Notes: generated by a model from the sequence alone, not told the origin. DNA of 64,000 nt from Calliopsis andreniformis (GCF_051401765.1 NW_027480596.1:248001-312000); one strand, 5' to 3'; shown: positions 1 through 13,643, counted from the first letter of the stretch. Numbers and translations: made by a program.

Positions 1-222
1 GCTCAATCCTCAATCCTCAATCCTCAGTCCTCAAACCACAATCCTCAATCCTCAAACCTCAATCTTCAGCCGTCAGTCCTCGTCCTCAATCCTCAAACCT
101 CAACCCTCAATCCTCAATATTCAATCATCAATACTCAATCTTCAATCCTCAATGCTCTATCCTCAATCCTCAATCCTCAATCCTCAATATTCAAGACACA
201 ACCCTCAGCCATCAATCCTCAA

Positions 223-292
223 TACTCAACCATCAATCCTCAATTCTCAATACTCAATACAATATTCTGAATACTCATGGTTCAATACTCAA
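223..292. repeat. Landmark A, decayed copy (A0)
   Basis: Ten units align without a gap to the A landmark: CCATCAA at the second place, then TACAATA where intact copies have TAGAATA, then TTCTGAA in place of TCCTGAA. The EcoRI site is lost and the last three units differ (TACTCAT, GGTTCAA, TACTCAA). This is an old sister copy. Confidence 0.7.
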
Positions 293-688
293 TCCACAAT
301 ATTCAATAATCAAGTCTCAATCCTCAATCTCCAATCCTCAATACTCAATTTCAATCCTCAATCCTCAAATCTCAATCCCCAATACTCAATCCTCAATCCC
401 CAATCCTCAATCTTCAATCCTCAACCTCAATCCTCAATCCTCAATCCTCAATCCTCAATACTCAATCCTCAATACTCAATCTTCAATCCTCAATCCTCAA
501 TCTTCAATCCTCAATCCTCAATCTTCAATCCTCAATCCTCAATCCTCAATCCTCAATCCTCAATTCTCAATCCTCAATCCTCGTTCCTCAAACCTCAATC
601 CTCAACACTCCGTCCTCATACTCAATTCTCAATTCTCAATCCTCAAACCTCAATCTTCAATCCTCAATACTCAATCCTCAATCCTCAA

Positions 689-758
689 TAGTCAACCATC
701 AGTCCTCAATTCTCAATACTCAATAGAATATCCTGAATTCTCAGTATTCGATACTCTA
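689..758. repeat. Landmark A, copy 1
   Basis: A 70-bp run of ten units starting TAGTCAA and including TAGAATA, TCCTGAA, TATTCGA and TACTCTA. GAATTC lies at 735. A private A-to-G change gives CCATCAG in the second unit. Confidence 0.9.
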
Positions 759-2112
759 ACCTCAATCCTCAACCCTCAGCCCTCATCCTCCACCCTCAAT
801 CCTCAATCCTCAAACCTCAATCTTCAATCCTCAATACTCAATCTTCGATTCTCAAACCTCAATCCTCAATCCTCAATCCCCAGTCCGCAATCTTCAATCG
901 TCAATCCTCAATCCTCAATCCTCAATCCTCAATCTTCAATCCTCAATACTCAGTCTTCAATCCTCAATCCTCAATCCTCAATCCTCAATCCTCATTCCTC
1001 ATTCCCCAAACCTCAAACCTCATTCCTCAAACCTCAATCCTCAACCCTCGGTCCTCATACTCAATTCTCAATTCTCAGTCCTCAACCCTCAATCCTCAAT
1101 CTTCAATTCTCAATGCTCAATCCTCAATCCTCAATCCTCAGTCCTAAATCCTCAATCCTCAATCCTCCAACCTCAATCCTCAACCGTCAGTCCTCATCCT
1201 CCATCCTCATTCCTAAATCCTCAATCCTCAATCTTCAATCCCCAATACTCAATCTTCAATCCTCAATCCACAATCCTCAATCCACAATCCTCAATCATCA
1301 GGCATCAATACTCAATCTTCAATTCTCAATCCTCAATCCTCAAACCTCAATCCTCAATCCTCAATCCTCAACCCTCAATCCTCATTCCTCAAACCTCAAT
1401 CCTCAACCCTCAGTCCTCATCCTCAATTCTCAATTCTCAAACCTCAATCCTCAATCCTCAATCTTCTATCCTCAATAATCAATCTCATATCCTAGATCCT
1501 CAATCCCCAATCTTCAATCCTTAATCCTCAATCCTCAGTCATAAATTCTCAATCTTCAATACTCAATCGTCAATCCTCAGTCCTCAATCCTCAATCCTCA
1601 ATCCACAATCCTCAATATTCAATCCTCAATACTCAACCTTCAATCCTCAATCCTCAATCGTCAATCTTCAATCCTCAATACTCAGTCTTCAATCCTCAAT
1701 CCTCAATCCTCAATCCTCAATCCTCATTCCTCATTCCCCAAACTTCAATCCTCATTCCTCAAACCTCAATCCTCAACCCACAGTCCTCAAACTCAATTCT
1801 CAATTCTCAATCCTCAATCCTCAATCCTCAGTCCTCAATCCTCAATCCACAATCCTCAATCCTCAATCCTCAATCCTCAATCTGCAATCCTCAATCCTCA
1901 ATCCTCAATCCTCAATCGTCATTCTTCAATCCTCAATACCCAATCCTCAATCTTCAATCCTCAATCCTCAATCCTCAATTCTCAATCCTCAATCCTCAGT
2001 CCTCAGTCCTCAAACCTCAATCCTCAAACCTCAGCCATCATCCTCAATCCTCAATCCTCGTTCCTCAATCCTCAATACTCAATCCTCAATCCTCAATAGT
2101 CAATCTCCAATC

Positions 2113-2671
2113 CTAGATCCTCAATCCCCAATACTCAATCCTCAATCATCAATCTTCAATCCTCAATCGTCAATCCTCAATCCTCAATCCTCAATCCTCA
2201 ATCCTCAATCATCAATCCTCGATCTTCAATACTTAATCATCAAAGCTCAATCCTCAATCTTCAATACTCACTTTTCAATCCTCAATCCTCAATCCTCAAA
2301 CCTCAATCTTCAATCCTCAATACTCAATCTTCGATTATCAATTCTCAAACCTCAATCCTCAATCCCCAATCCTCAATCTTCAATCCTCAATCCTCAATCC
2401 TCAGTCCTCAATCCTCAATCCTCAATCATCAATACTCAATCTTCAATCCTCCATCCTCAATCCTCAATCCTCAATCCTCAGTCATGAATACTCAATCTTC
2501 AATACTCAATCCTCAATCCTCAATCCTCAATCCTCAATCCTCAGTCCTCAATCCTCATTCCTCAAAGCTCAATCCTCAACCCTCAGTCCTCACCCTCAAT
2601 TCTCAATTATCAGTCCTCAATCCTCAATCCTCAATCTTCAATCCTGAATAATCAATCTCCAATCCTGGATC
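2113..2671. repeat. Module D-B-E, early form
   Basis: CTAGAT at 2113 is 130 bp, not 200 bp, from the B site at 2243 (ten units fewer). B reads AAGCTC instead of ATGCTC. CTGGATCC (E1) follows at 2665, the usual 422 bp after B. Confidence 0.85.
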
Positions 2672-2934
2672 CTCAATCCCCAATCCTCAATCCTTAATCC
2701 TCAATCTTCAATCCACAATCCCCAGTCCTCAATCTTCAATCCTCAATGCTGAATCCTCAGTCCTCAATCCCCAATCCTCAGTCCTCAATCCTCAATCATC
2801 AAACCTCAAACCTCAATCCTCAACCCTCAGCCCTCATCCTCAATCCTCAATCCTGAATCCTCAATCCTCAATCTTAAATCCTCAATACTCAGTCTTCAAT
2901 CATCAATCCTCAATCCTCAATCCTCAATCCTCAA

Positions 2935-4798
2935 TCCTCAATCTTCAATCCTCAATACTCAGTCTTCAATCATCAATCCTCAATCCTCAATCCTCAATCC
3001 TCAATCCTCAATCATCAATCCTCAATATTCAATCATCAACCTTCAATCCTCAATACTCAATCTTCAATCCTCAATACTCGAACCTCAATCGTCAATCCTC
3101 ATTCTTCAATCCTCAATACACAATCCTCAATCCTCAATCCTCAATCCTCCATCCTCAATTCTCAATCGTCAATCCTCTGTCCTCAGTCCTCAAACCTCAA
3201 TCCTCAACCCGCAGCCCTCATTATCAATCCTCAATCCTGAATCATTAACCTTCAATCCTCAATACTCAATCTTCAATCCTCAATACTCAATCCTCAATCG
3301 TCAATCCTCATTCTTCAATCATCAATACCCAATCGTCAATCCTCAATCCTCAATCCTTCATCCTCAGTTCTCAATCCTCAATCCTCAGTCCTCAGTCCTC
3401 AAATCTCAATCCTCAACCCTCACCCCTCATTCTCAATCCTCAATCCTGAATCCTCAATCCTCAATCTTCAATCCTCAATCCTCAGTTCTCAATCATCAAT
3501 CCTCAATCCTCAATCCTCAATCCTCAATCCTCAATCATCAATCCTCAATCCTCAATCATCAACCTTCAATCCTCAATACTCAATCTTCAAACCTCAATAC
3601 TCAATCCACAATCGTCAATTCTCATTCTTCAATCCTCAATACCCATTCCTCAATCCTCAATCCTCTATCCTCCATCCTCAATTCTCAATCCTCAATCCTC
3701 TGTCCTCAGTCCTCAAACTTCAAACCTCAACCCTCAGCCCTCATCCTCAATCCTCAATACTCAATCTTCAATCCTCAATCCTCAATCCTCAATCCTCAAT
3801 CCTCAATCCTCAGTCATCAATCCTCAATCTTCAATACTCAATTGTCAATCCTCAGTCCACAATTCTCAATCCTCAATCCTCGTTCCTCAAACCTCAATCC
3901 TCAACCCTCAGTCCTCATACTCAATTCTCAATTCTCAATTCTCAATCCTCAAACCTCAATCTTCAATCCTCAATACTCAATCCTCAATCCTCAATAGTCA
4001 ACCATCAATCCTCAATTCTCAATACTCAATAGAATATCCTGAATTCTCAGTATTCGATGCTCTAACCTCAATCCTCAACCCTCAGCCCTCATCCTCCACC
4101 CTCAATCCTCAATCCTCAAACCTCAATCTTCAATCCTCAATACTCAATCTTCGATTCTCAAACCTCAATCCTCAATCCTCAATCCCCAGTCCGCAATCTT
4201 CAATCGTCAATCCTCAATCCTCAATCCTCAATCCTCAATCTGCAATCATTAATCCTCAATCTTCAACACTCAATCCTCAACCGTCAATCCTCAATCTTCA
4301 ATCCTCAATCCTCAATCCTCAATTCTCAATCCTCAATCCTCAATCCTCAATCCTCAATCCTCAGTCATCAATCCTCAATCTTCAATACTCAATCGTCAAT
4401 CCTCAGTCCTCAATTCTCAATCCTCAATCCTCGTTCTTCAAACCTCAATCCTCAACCCTCAGTCCTCATCCTCAGTTCTCAACCCTCAATCCTCAAACCT
4501 CAATCTTCAATCCTCAATCTTCAATCCTGAATAATCTATCTCCAATCCTGGATCATCAATCCCCAATCCTCAATCCTTAATCCTCAAACTTCAATCCCCA
4601 ACCCCAGTCCTCAATCTTCAATCCTCAATGCTGAATCCTCAGTCCTCAATCCCCAATCCTCAGTCCTCAATCCTCAATCATCAAACCTCAAACCTCAATC
4701 CTCAACCATCAGCCCTCATCCTCAATCCTCAATCCTGAATCCTCAATCCTCAATCTTCAATCCTCAATACTCAGTCTTCAATCATCAATCCTCAATCC
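2935..4798. repeat. Duplicated segment, partner of 7587-9450
   Basis: Rare variants match at a constant offset of 4652 bp: ATCATTAACC at 3241 and 7893, GATGCTC in landmark A, GCAATCATTAATCC, and CTGGATC at 4548 and 9200. Only scattered substitutions separate the two, for example AAACCTC against AAACCCC near 8604. Confidence 0.9.
3995..4064. repeat. Landmark A, copy 2 (GATGCTC subtype)
   Basis: GAATTC at 4041. TATTCGATGCTC replaces TATTCGATACTC, a change shared only with the copy at 8647, which confirms that the two lie in one duplicated segment. Confidence 0.92.
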
Positions 4799-5869
4799 TC
4801 AATCCTCAATCCTCAATCCTCAATCTTCAATCCTCAATACTCAGTCTTCAATCATCAATCCTCAATACTCAGTCCTCAATCCTCAATCCTCAATCATCAA
4901 TCCTCAATATTCAGTCATCAACCTTCAATCCTCAATACTCAATCTTCAATCCTCAATACTCAATCCTCAATCGTCAATCCTCATTCTTCAATCCTCAATA
5001 CACAATCCTCAATCCTCAATCCTCAATCCTCCATCCTCAATTCTCAATCCTCAATCCTCTGTCCCCAGTCCTCAAACCTCAATCCTCAACCCTCAGCCCT
5101 CATCCTCAATCCTCAATCCTGAATCATCAACCTTCAATCCTCAATACTCAATCTTCAATCCTCAATACTCAATCCTCAATCGTCAATCCTCATTCTTCAA
5201 TCACCAATACCCAATCGTCAATCCTCAACCCTCAATCCTTCATCCTCAGTTCTCAATCCACAATCCTCAGTCCTCAGTCCTCATATCTCAATCCTCAACC
5301 CTCAGCCCTCATTCGCAATCCTCAATCCTGAATCCTCAATCCTCAATCTTCAATCCTCAATCCTCAGTTCTCAATCATCAATCCTCAATCCTCAATCCTC
5401 AATCCTCAATCCTCAATCATCAATCCTCAATCCTCAATCATCAACCTTCAATCCTCAATACTCAATCTTCAAACCTCAATACTCAATCCACTATCGTCAG
5501 TTCTCATTCTTCAATCCTCAATACCCATTCCTCAATCCTCACTCCTCTATCCTCCATCCTCAATTCTCAATCCTCAAGCCTCTGTCCTCAGTCCTCAAAC
5601 CTCAAACTTCAACCCTCAGCCCTCATCCTCAATCCTCAATACTCAATCTTCAATCCTCAATCCTCAATCCTCAATCCTCAATCCTCAATCCTCAGTCATC
5701 AATCCTCAATCTTCAATACTCAATCGTCAATCCTCAGTCCTCAATTCTCAATCCTCAATCCTCGTTCCTCAAACCTCAATCCTCAACCCTCAGTCCTCAT
5801 ACTCAATTCTCAATTCTCAATCCTCAAACCTCAATCTTCAATCCTCAATACTCAATCCTCAATCCTCAA

Positions 5870-5939
5870 TAGTCAACCATCAATCCTCAATTCTCAATAC
5901 TCAATAGAATATCCTGAATTCTCAGTATTCGATACTCTA
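5870..5939. repeat. Landmark A, copy 3
   Basis: GAATTC at 5916. The 70 bp match the common form. Just downstream a private CCCTGTTCC replaces CCCTCATCC. Confidence 0.92.
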
Positions 5940-7053
5940 ACCTCAATCCTCAACCCTCAGCCCTGTTCCTCCACCCTCAATCCTCAATCCTCAAACCTCA
6001 ATCTTCAATCCTCAATACTCAATCTTCGATTCTCAAACCTCAATCCTCAATCCTCAATCCCCAGTCCGCAATCTTCAATCGTCAATCCTCAATCCTCAAT
6101 CCTCAATCCTCAATCTGCAATCATCAATCCTCAATCTTCAACACTCAATCCTCAACCGTCAATCCTCAATCTTCAATCCTCAATCCTCAATCCTCAATTC
6201 TCAATCCTCAATCTTCAATCCTCAATACTCAGACTTCAACCCTCAATCCTAAATCCTCAACCCTCAATCCTCAATCCTCAATCATCAATCCTCAATCTTC
6301 AATACTCAATCCTCAATCCTCAATCCTCAATCGTCAATACACAGTCTTCAATCCTCAATCCTCAATCCTCAATCCTCAATCCTCAATCCTCAGTCATCAA
6401 TCCTCAATCTTCAATACTCAATCGTCAAACCTCAGTCCTCAGTTCTCAATCCTCCATCCTCAATTCTCAATCCTCAATCCTCTGTCCTCAGTCCTCAAAC
6501 CTCAATCCTCAACCCTCAGCCCTTATCCTCAATCCTCAATCCTGAATCATCAACCTTCAATCCTCAATACTCAATCTTCAATCCTCAATACTCAATCCTC
6601 AATCGTCAATCCTCATTCTTCAATCATCAATACCCAATCCTCAATCCTCAATCCTCAATCCTCCATCCTCAATTCTCAATCCTAAATCCTCAGTCCTCAG
6701 TCCTCAAACCTCAATCCTCAACCCTCAGCCCTCATTCTCAATCCTCAATCCTGAATCCTCTATCCTCAATCTTCAATCCTCAATCCTCAGTTCTCGATCA
6801 TCAACCTTCAATCCTCAATACTCAATCTTCAAACCTCAATACTCAGTCCACAATCGTCAATTCTCATTCTTCAATCCTCAATACCCAATCCTCAATCCTC
6901 AATCCTCTATCCTCCATCCTCAATTCTCAATCCTCAATCCTCTGTCCTCAGTCCTCAAACCTCAAACCTCAACCCTCAGCCCTCATCCTCAGTCCTCAAT
7001 CCTCAATCCTCAATCCTCAATCCTCATTCTTCAATCCTGAATACCCAATCCTC

Positions 7054-7460
7054 AATCTTTAACACTCTATCCTCAATCCTCTATTCTCAATCCTCAATCC
7101 TCAGTCCTCAGTCCTCAAACCTCAATCCTCAACCCTCAGCCATCATCCTCAATCCTCAATCCTCGTGCCTCAATCCTCAATACTCAATCCTCAATCCTCA
7201 ATAGTCAATCTCCAATCCTAGATCCTCAATCCCCAATACTCAATCCTCAATCATCAATCTTCAATCCTCAATCTTCAATCCTCGATCCTCAACCCTCAAT
7301 CCTCAATCCTCAATCCTCGATCATCAATCCTCAATATTCAACACTCAATACTCAGTCCTCAATCCTCAATCCTCAATCCTCAATCATCAATCCTCAATCT
7401 TCAATACTTAATCATGAATGCTCAATCCTCAATCTTCAATACTCACTTTTCAATCCTCAA
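7054..7460. repeat. Module C-D-B, E replaced
   Basis: C at 7054, D at 7218, B at 7418, with ACTCACTTTT downstream of B. From about 7591 the sequence switches to a copy of 2935-4798, so the expected E is missing. Confidence 0.88.
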
Positions 7461-7586
7461 TCCTCAATCCTCAAACCTCAATCTTCAATCCTCAATACTC
7501 AATCTTCGATTATCAATTCTCAAACCTCAATCCTCAATCCCCAATCCTCAATCTTCAATCCTCAATCCTCAATCCTCAGTCCTCAA

Positions 7587-9450
7587 TCCTCAATCTTCAA
7601 TCCTCAATACTCAGTCTTCAATCATCAATCCTCAATCCTCAATCCTCAATCCTCAATCCTCAATCATCAATCCTCAATATTCAATCATCAACCTTCAATC
7701 CTCAATACTCAATCTTCAATCCTCAATACTCGAACCTCAATCGTCAATCCTCATTCTTCAATCCTCAATACACAATCCTCAATCCTCAATCCTCAATCCT
7801 CCATCCTCAATTCTCAATCGTCAATCCTCTGTCCTCAGTCCTCAAACCTCAATCCTCAACCCGCAGCCCTCATTATCAATCCTCAATCCTGAATCATTAA
7901 CCTTCAATCCTCAATACTCAATCTTCAATCCTCAATACTCAATCCTCAATCGTCAATCCTCATTCTTCAATCATCAATACCCAATCGTCAATCCTCAATC
8001 CTCAATCCTTCATCCTCAGTTCTCAATCCTCAATCCTCAGTCCTCAGTCCTCAAATCTCAATCCTCAACCCTCACCCCTCATTCTCAATCCTCAATCCTG
8101 AATCCTCAATCCTCAATCTTCAATCCTCAATCCTCAGTTCTCAATCATCAATCCTCAATCCTCAATCCTCAATCCTCAATCCTCAATCATCAATCCTCAA
8201 TCCTCAATCATCAACCTTCAATCCTCAATACTCAATCTTCAAACCTCAATACTCAATCCACAATCGTCAATTCTCATTCTTCAATCCTCAATACCCATTC
8301 CTCAATCCTCAATCCTCTATCCTCCATCCTCAATTCTCAATCCTCAATCCTCTGTCCTCAGTCCTCAAACTTCAAACCTCAACCCTCAGCCCTCATCCTC
8401 AATCCTCAATACTCAATCTTCAATCCTCAATCCTCAATCCTCAATCCTCAATCCTCAATCCTCAGTCATCAATCCTCAATCTTCAATACTCAATCGTCAA
8501 TCCTCAGTCCACAATTCTCAATCCTCAATCCTCGTTCCTCAAACCTCAATCCTCAACCCTCAGTCCTCATACTCAATTCTCAATTCTCAATTCTCAATCC
8601 TCAAACCCCAATCTTCAATCCTCAATACTCAATCCTCAATCCTCAATAGTCAACCATCAATCCTCAATTCTCAATACTCAATAGAATATCCTGAATTCTC
8701 AGTATTCGATGCTCTAACCTCAATCCTCAACCCTCAGCCCTCATCCTCCACCCTCAATCCTCAATCCTCAAACCTCAATCTTCAATCCTCAATACTCAAT
8801 CTTCGATTCTCAAACCTCAATCCTCAATCCTCAATCCCCAGTCCGCAATCTTCAATCGTCAATCCTCAATCCTCAATCCTCAATCCTCAATCTGCAATCA
8901 TTAATCCTCAATCTTCAACACTCAATCCTCAACCGTCAATCCTCAATCTTCAATCCTCAATCCTCAATCCTCAATTCTCAATCCTCAATCCTCAATCCTC
9001 AATCCTCAATCCTCAGTCATCAATCCTCAATCTTCAATACTCAATCGTCAATCCTCAGTCCTCAATTCTCAATCCTCAATCCTCGTTCTTCAAACCTCAA
9101 TCCTCAACCCTCAGTCCTCATCCTCAGTTCTCAACCCTCAATCCTCAAACCTCAATCTTCAATCCTCAATCTTCAATCCTGAATAATCTATCTCCAATCC
9201 TGGATCATCAATCCCCAATCCTCAATCCTTAATCCTCAAACTTCAATCCCCAACCCCAGTCCTCAATCTTCAATCCTCAATGCTGAATCCTCAGTCCTCA
9301 ATCCCCAATCCTCAGTCCTCAATCCTCAATCATCAAACCTCAAACCTCAATCCTCAACCATCAGCCCTCATCCTCAATCCTCAATCCTGAATCCTCAATC
9401 CTCAATCTTCAATCCTCAATACTCAGTCTTCAATCATCAATCCTCAATCC
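7587..9450. repeat. Duplicated segment, partner of 2935-4798
   Basis: Second copy at offset 4652. Its left edge interrupts a C-D-B module after B, and its right edge meets a repeat of the TCGTGCC context of 7163. Confidence 0.9.
8647..8716. repeat. Landmark A, copy 4 (GATGCTC subtype)
   Basis: GAATTC at 8693. It shares GATGCTC with the copy 4652 bp upstream. Confidence 0.92.
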
Positions 9451-9878
9451 TCGTGCCTCAATCCTCAATACTCAATCCTCAATCCTCAATAGTCAATCTC
9501 CAATCCTAGATCCTCAATCCCCAATACTCAATCCTCAATCATCAATCTTCAATCCTCAATCTTCAATCCTCGATCCTCAACCCTCAATCCTCAATCCTCA
9601 ATCCTCGATCATCAATCCTCAATATTCAACACTCAATACTCAGTCCTCAATCCTCAATCCTCAATCCTCAATCATCAATCCTCAATCTTCAATACTTAAT
9701 CATGAATGCTCAATCCTCAATCTTCAATACTCACTTTTCAATCCTCAATCCTCAATCCTCAAACCTCAATCTTCAATCCTCAATACTCAATCTTCGATTA
9801 TCAATTCTCAAACCTCAATCCTCAATCCCCAATCCTCAATCTTCAATCCTCAATCCTCAATCCTCAGTCCTCAATCCT
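9437..9878. repeat. Copy of 7149-7590 after the inserted segment
   Basis: TCGTGCC at 9451 matches 7163, and the D and B sites match at offset 2288. The 2288-bp period is therefore a tandem duplication whose second copy departs from the first at about 9880 and continues like 2410 onward. Confidence 0.85.
9506..9760. repeat. Module D-B, C and E missing
   Basis: D at 9506 and B at 9706, 200 bp apart. C is absent because the copy begins at about 9437, inside the C-D interval. Confidence 0.88.
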
Positions 9879-11124
9879 CAATCCTCAATCATCAATACTC
9901 AATCTTCAATCCTCCATCCTCAATCCTCAATCCTCAATCCTCAGTCATGAATACTCAATCTTCAATACTCAATCCTCAATCGTCAATCCTCAATCCTCAA
10001 TCCTCAGTCCTCAATCCTCATTCCTCAAAGCTCAATCCTCAACCCTCAGTCCTCACCCTCAATTCTCAATTCTCAGTCCTCAATCCTCAATCCTCAACCT
10101 TCAATCCTCAATACTCAATCTTCAATCCTCAATACTCGAACCTCAATCGTCAATCCTCATTCTTCAATCCTCAATACACAACCCTCAATCCTCAATCCTC
10201 AATCCTCCATCCTCAATTCTCAATCCTCAATCCTCTGTCCTCAGTCCTCAAACCTCAATCCTCAACCCGCAGCCCTCATTATCAATCCTCAATCCTGAAT
10301 CATCAACCTTCAATCCTCAATACTCAATCTTCAATCCTCAATACTCAATCCTCAATCGTCAATTCTCATTCTTCAATCATCAATACCCAATCGTCAATCC
10401 TCAACCCTCAATCCTTCATCCTCAGTTCTCAATCCACAATCCTCAGTCCTCAGTCCTCAAATCTCAATCCTCAACCCTCAGCCCTCATTCGCAATCCTCA
10501 ATCCTGAATCCTCAATCCTCAATCTTCAATCCTCAATCCTCAGTTCTCAATCATCAATCCTCAATCCTCAATACTCAATCCTCAATCCTCAATCATCAAT
10601 CCTCAATCCTCAATCATCAACCTTCAATCCTCAATACTCAATCTTCAAACCTCAATACTCAATCCACTATTGTCAATTCTCATTCTTCAATCCTCAATAC
10701 CCATTCCTCAATCCTCAATCCTCTATCCTCCATCCTCAACTCTCAATCCTCAATCCTCTGTCCTCAGTCCTCAAACCTCAAACCTCAACCCTCAGCCCTC
10801 ATCCTCAATCCTCAATACTCAATCTTCAATCCTCAATCCTCAATCCTCAATCCTCAATCCTCAATCCTCAGTCATCAATCCTCAATCTTCAATACTCAAT
10901 CGTCAATCCTCAGTCCTCAATTCTCAATCCTCAATCCTCGTTCCTCAAACCTCAATCCTCAACCCTCAGTCCTCATACTCAATTCTCAATTCTCAATCCT
11001 CAAACCTCAATCTTCAATCCTCAATACTCAATCCTCAATCCTCAATCCTCAATTCTCAATCCTCAATCTTCAACCCTCAATACTCAGACCTCAACCCTCA
11101 ATCCTAAATCCTCAACCCTCAATC

Positions 11125-11797
11125 CTCAATCCTCAGTCATCAATCCTCAATCTTCAATACTCAATCGTCAATCCTCAGTCCTCAATTCTCAATCCTCAAT
11201 CCTCGTTTCTCAAACCTCAATCCTCAACCCTCAGTCCTCATCCTCAGTTCTCAACCCTCAATCCTCAAACCTCAATCTTCAATCCTCAATCTTCAATCCT
11301 GAATAATCAATCTCCAATCCTGGATCATCAATCCCCAATCCTCAATCCTCAATCTTCAATCCTCAATCCTCAATCCTCAATTCTCAATCCTCAATCTTCA
11401 ATCCTCAATACTCAGACTTCAACCCTCAATCCTAAATCCTCAACCCTCAATCCTCAATCCTCAATCATCAATCCTCAATCTTCAATACTCAATCCTCAAT
11501 CCTCAATCCTCAATCCTCAATACACAGTCTTCAATCCTCAATCCTCAATCCTCAATCCTCAATCCTCAACCCTCAATCCTCAGTCATCAATCCTCAATCT
11601 TCAATACTCAATCGTCAATCCTCAGTCCTCAATTCTCAATCCTCAATCCTCGTTCCTCAAACCTCAATCCTCAACCCTCAGTCCTCATCCTCAGTTCTCA
11701 ACCCTCAATCCTCAAACCTCAATCTTCAATCCTCAATCTTCAATCCTGAATAATCAATCTCCAATCCTGGATCATCAATCCCCAATCCTCAATCCTT
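11125..11797. repeat. Direct repeat of about 225 bp at 447-bp spacing
   Basis: 11125-11350 recurs at 11572-11797, including CGTTTCTC/CGTTCCTC, GAATAATC and the E2 site. 447 equals 63 units of 7 bp plus one of 6 bp. The same pair recurs 3947 bp downstream, so it predates the larger duplication. Confidence 0.8.
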
Positions 11798-12849
11798 AAT
11801 CCTCAATCTTCAATCCTCAACCCCAGACCTCAATCTTCAATCCTCAATGCTGAATCCTCAGTCCTCAATCCCCAATCCTCAGTCCTCAATCCTCAATCAT
11901 CAAACCTCAAACCTCAATCCTCAACCCTCAGCCCTCATCCTCAATCCTCAATCCTGAATCCTCAATCCTCAATCTTCAATCCTCAATACTCAGTCTTCAA
12001 TCATCAATCCTCAATCCTCAATCCTCAATCCTCAATCATCAATCTTCAATCCTCAATACTCAGTCTTCAATCATCAATCCTCAATCCTCAATCCACAATC
12101 CTCAATCCTCAATCATCAATCCTCAATATTCAGTCATCAACCTTCAATCCTCAATACTCAATCTTCAATCCTCAATACTCAATCCTCAATCGTCAATCCT
12201 CATTCTTCAATCCTCAATACACAATCCTCAATCCTCAATCCTCAATCCTCCATCCTCAATTCTCAATCCTCAATCCTCTGTCCTCAGTCCTCAAACCTCA
12301 ATCCTCAACCCTCAGCCCTTATCCTCAATCCTCAATCCTGAATCATCAACCTTCAATCCTCAATACTCAATCTTCAATCCTCAATACTCAATCCTCAATC
12401 GTCAATCCTCATTCTTCAATCATCAATACCCAATCCTCAATCCTCAATCCTCAATCCTCCATCCTCAATTCTCAATCCTCAATCCTCAGTCCTCAGTCCT
12501 CAAACCTCAATCCTCAACCCTCAGCCCTCATTCTCAATCCTCAATCCTGAATCCTCAATCCTCAATCTTCAATCCTCAATCCTCAGTTCTCGATCATCAA
12601 CCTTCAATCCTCAATACTCAATCTTCAAACCTCAATACTCAGTCCACAATCGTCAATTCTCATTCTTCAATCCTCAATACCCAATCCTCAATCCTCAATC
12701 CTCTATCCTCCATCCTCAATTCTCAATCCTCAATCCTCTGTCCTCAGTCCACAAACCTCAAACCTCAACCCTCAGCCCTCATCCTCAATCCTCAATCCTC
12801 AATCCTCAATCCTCAATCCTCATTCTTCAATCCTGAATACCCAATCCTC

Positions 12850-13643
12850 AATCTTTAACACTCAATCCTCAATCCTCGATTCTCAATCCTCAATCCTCAG
12901 TCCTCAGTCCTCAAACCTCAATCCTCAACCCTCAGCCATCATCCTCAATCCTCAATCCTCGTTCCTCAATCCTCAATACTCAATCCTCAATCCTCAATAG
13001 TCAATCTCCAATCCTAGATCCTCAATCCCCAATACTCAATCCTCAATCATCAATCTTCAATCCTCAATCTTCAATCCTCAATCCTCAATCCTCAATCCTC
13101 AATCCTCAATCCTCGATCATCAATCCTCAATATTCAACACTCAATACTCAATCCTCAATCCTCAATCCTCAATCCTCAATCATCAATCCTCAATCTTCAA
13201 TACTTAATCATCAATGCTCAATCCTCAATCTTCAATACTCACTTTTCAATCCTCAATCCTCAATCCTCAAACCTCAATCTTCAATCCTCAATACTCAATC
13301 TTCGATTATCAATTCTCAAACCTCAATCCTCAATCCCCAATCCTCAATCTTCAATCCTCAATCCTCAATCCTCAGTCCTCAATCCTCAATCCTCAATCAT
13401 CAATACTCAATCTTCAATCCTCCATCCTCAATCCTCAATCCTCAATCCTCAGTCATGAATACTCAATCTTCAATACTCAATTCTCAATCCTCAATCCTCA
13501 ATCCTCAATCCTCAGTCCTCAATCCTCATTCCTCAAAGCTCAATCCTCAACCCTCAGTCCTCACCCTCAATTCTCAATTCTCAGTCCTCAATCCTCAATC
13601 CTCAATCTTCAATCCTGAATAATCAATCTCCAATCCTGGATCC
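12850..13643. repeat. Module C-D-B-E, complete (3947-bp copy 1)
   Basis: C 12850, D 13014, B 13214, E1 13636. B also holds the CGATTATC and CAGTCATGAA variants found in all full B copies. This is a reference copy for the module. Confidence 0.93.

Larger units (their letters stand above)
1..2112. repeat. Left diverged segment of the array, without C-D-B-E modules
   Basis: This stretch holds heptamers and landmark A copies but no AATCTTTAACACT, ACTCACTTTT or CTGGATC landmark. It has rare private variants, for example a run of CTCATTCC units before CCCCAAA at 1004. That run recurs 732 bp downstream at 1736, so about 850-1100 and 1580-1830 are an old local duplication. A single CTAGAT at 1492, preceded by CATAT instead of the usual TCCAAT, is a decayed D/E-like site. 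The segment is less homogenised than the rest. Confidence 0.7.

Noticed and set aside
9706..11799. A 697-codon open frame with a repeated SSILNPQ-like peptide, the longest in the window
   Set aside because: The peptide is the direct translation of the heptamer in any frame. The frame crosses module boundaries and 6-bp units, ends at a chance stop, and has no upstream region differing from the repeat. No domain, signal peptide or codon preference is visible.
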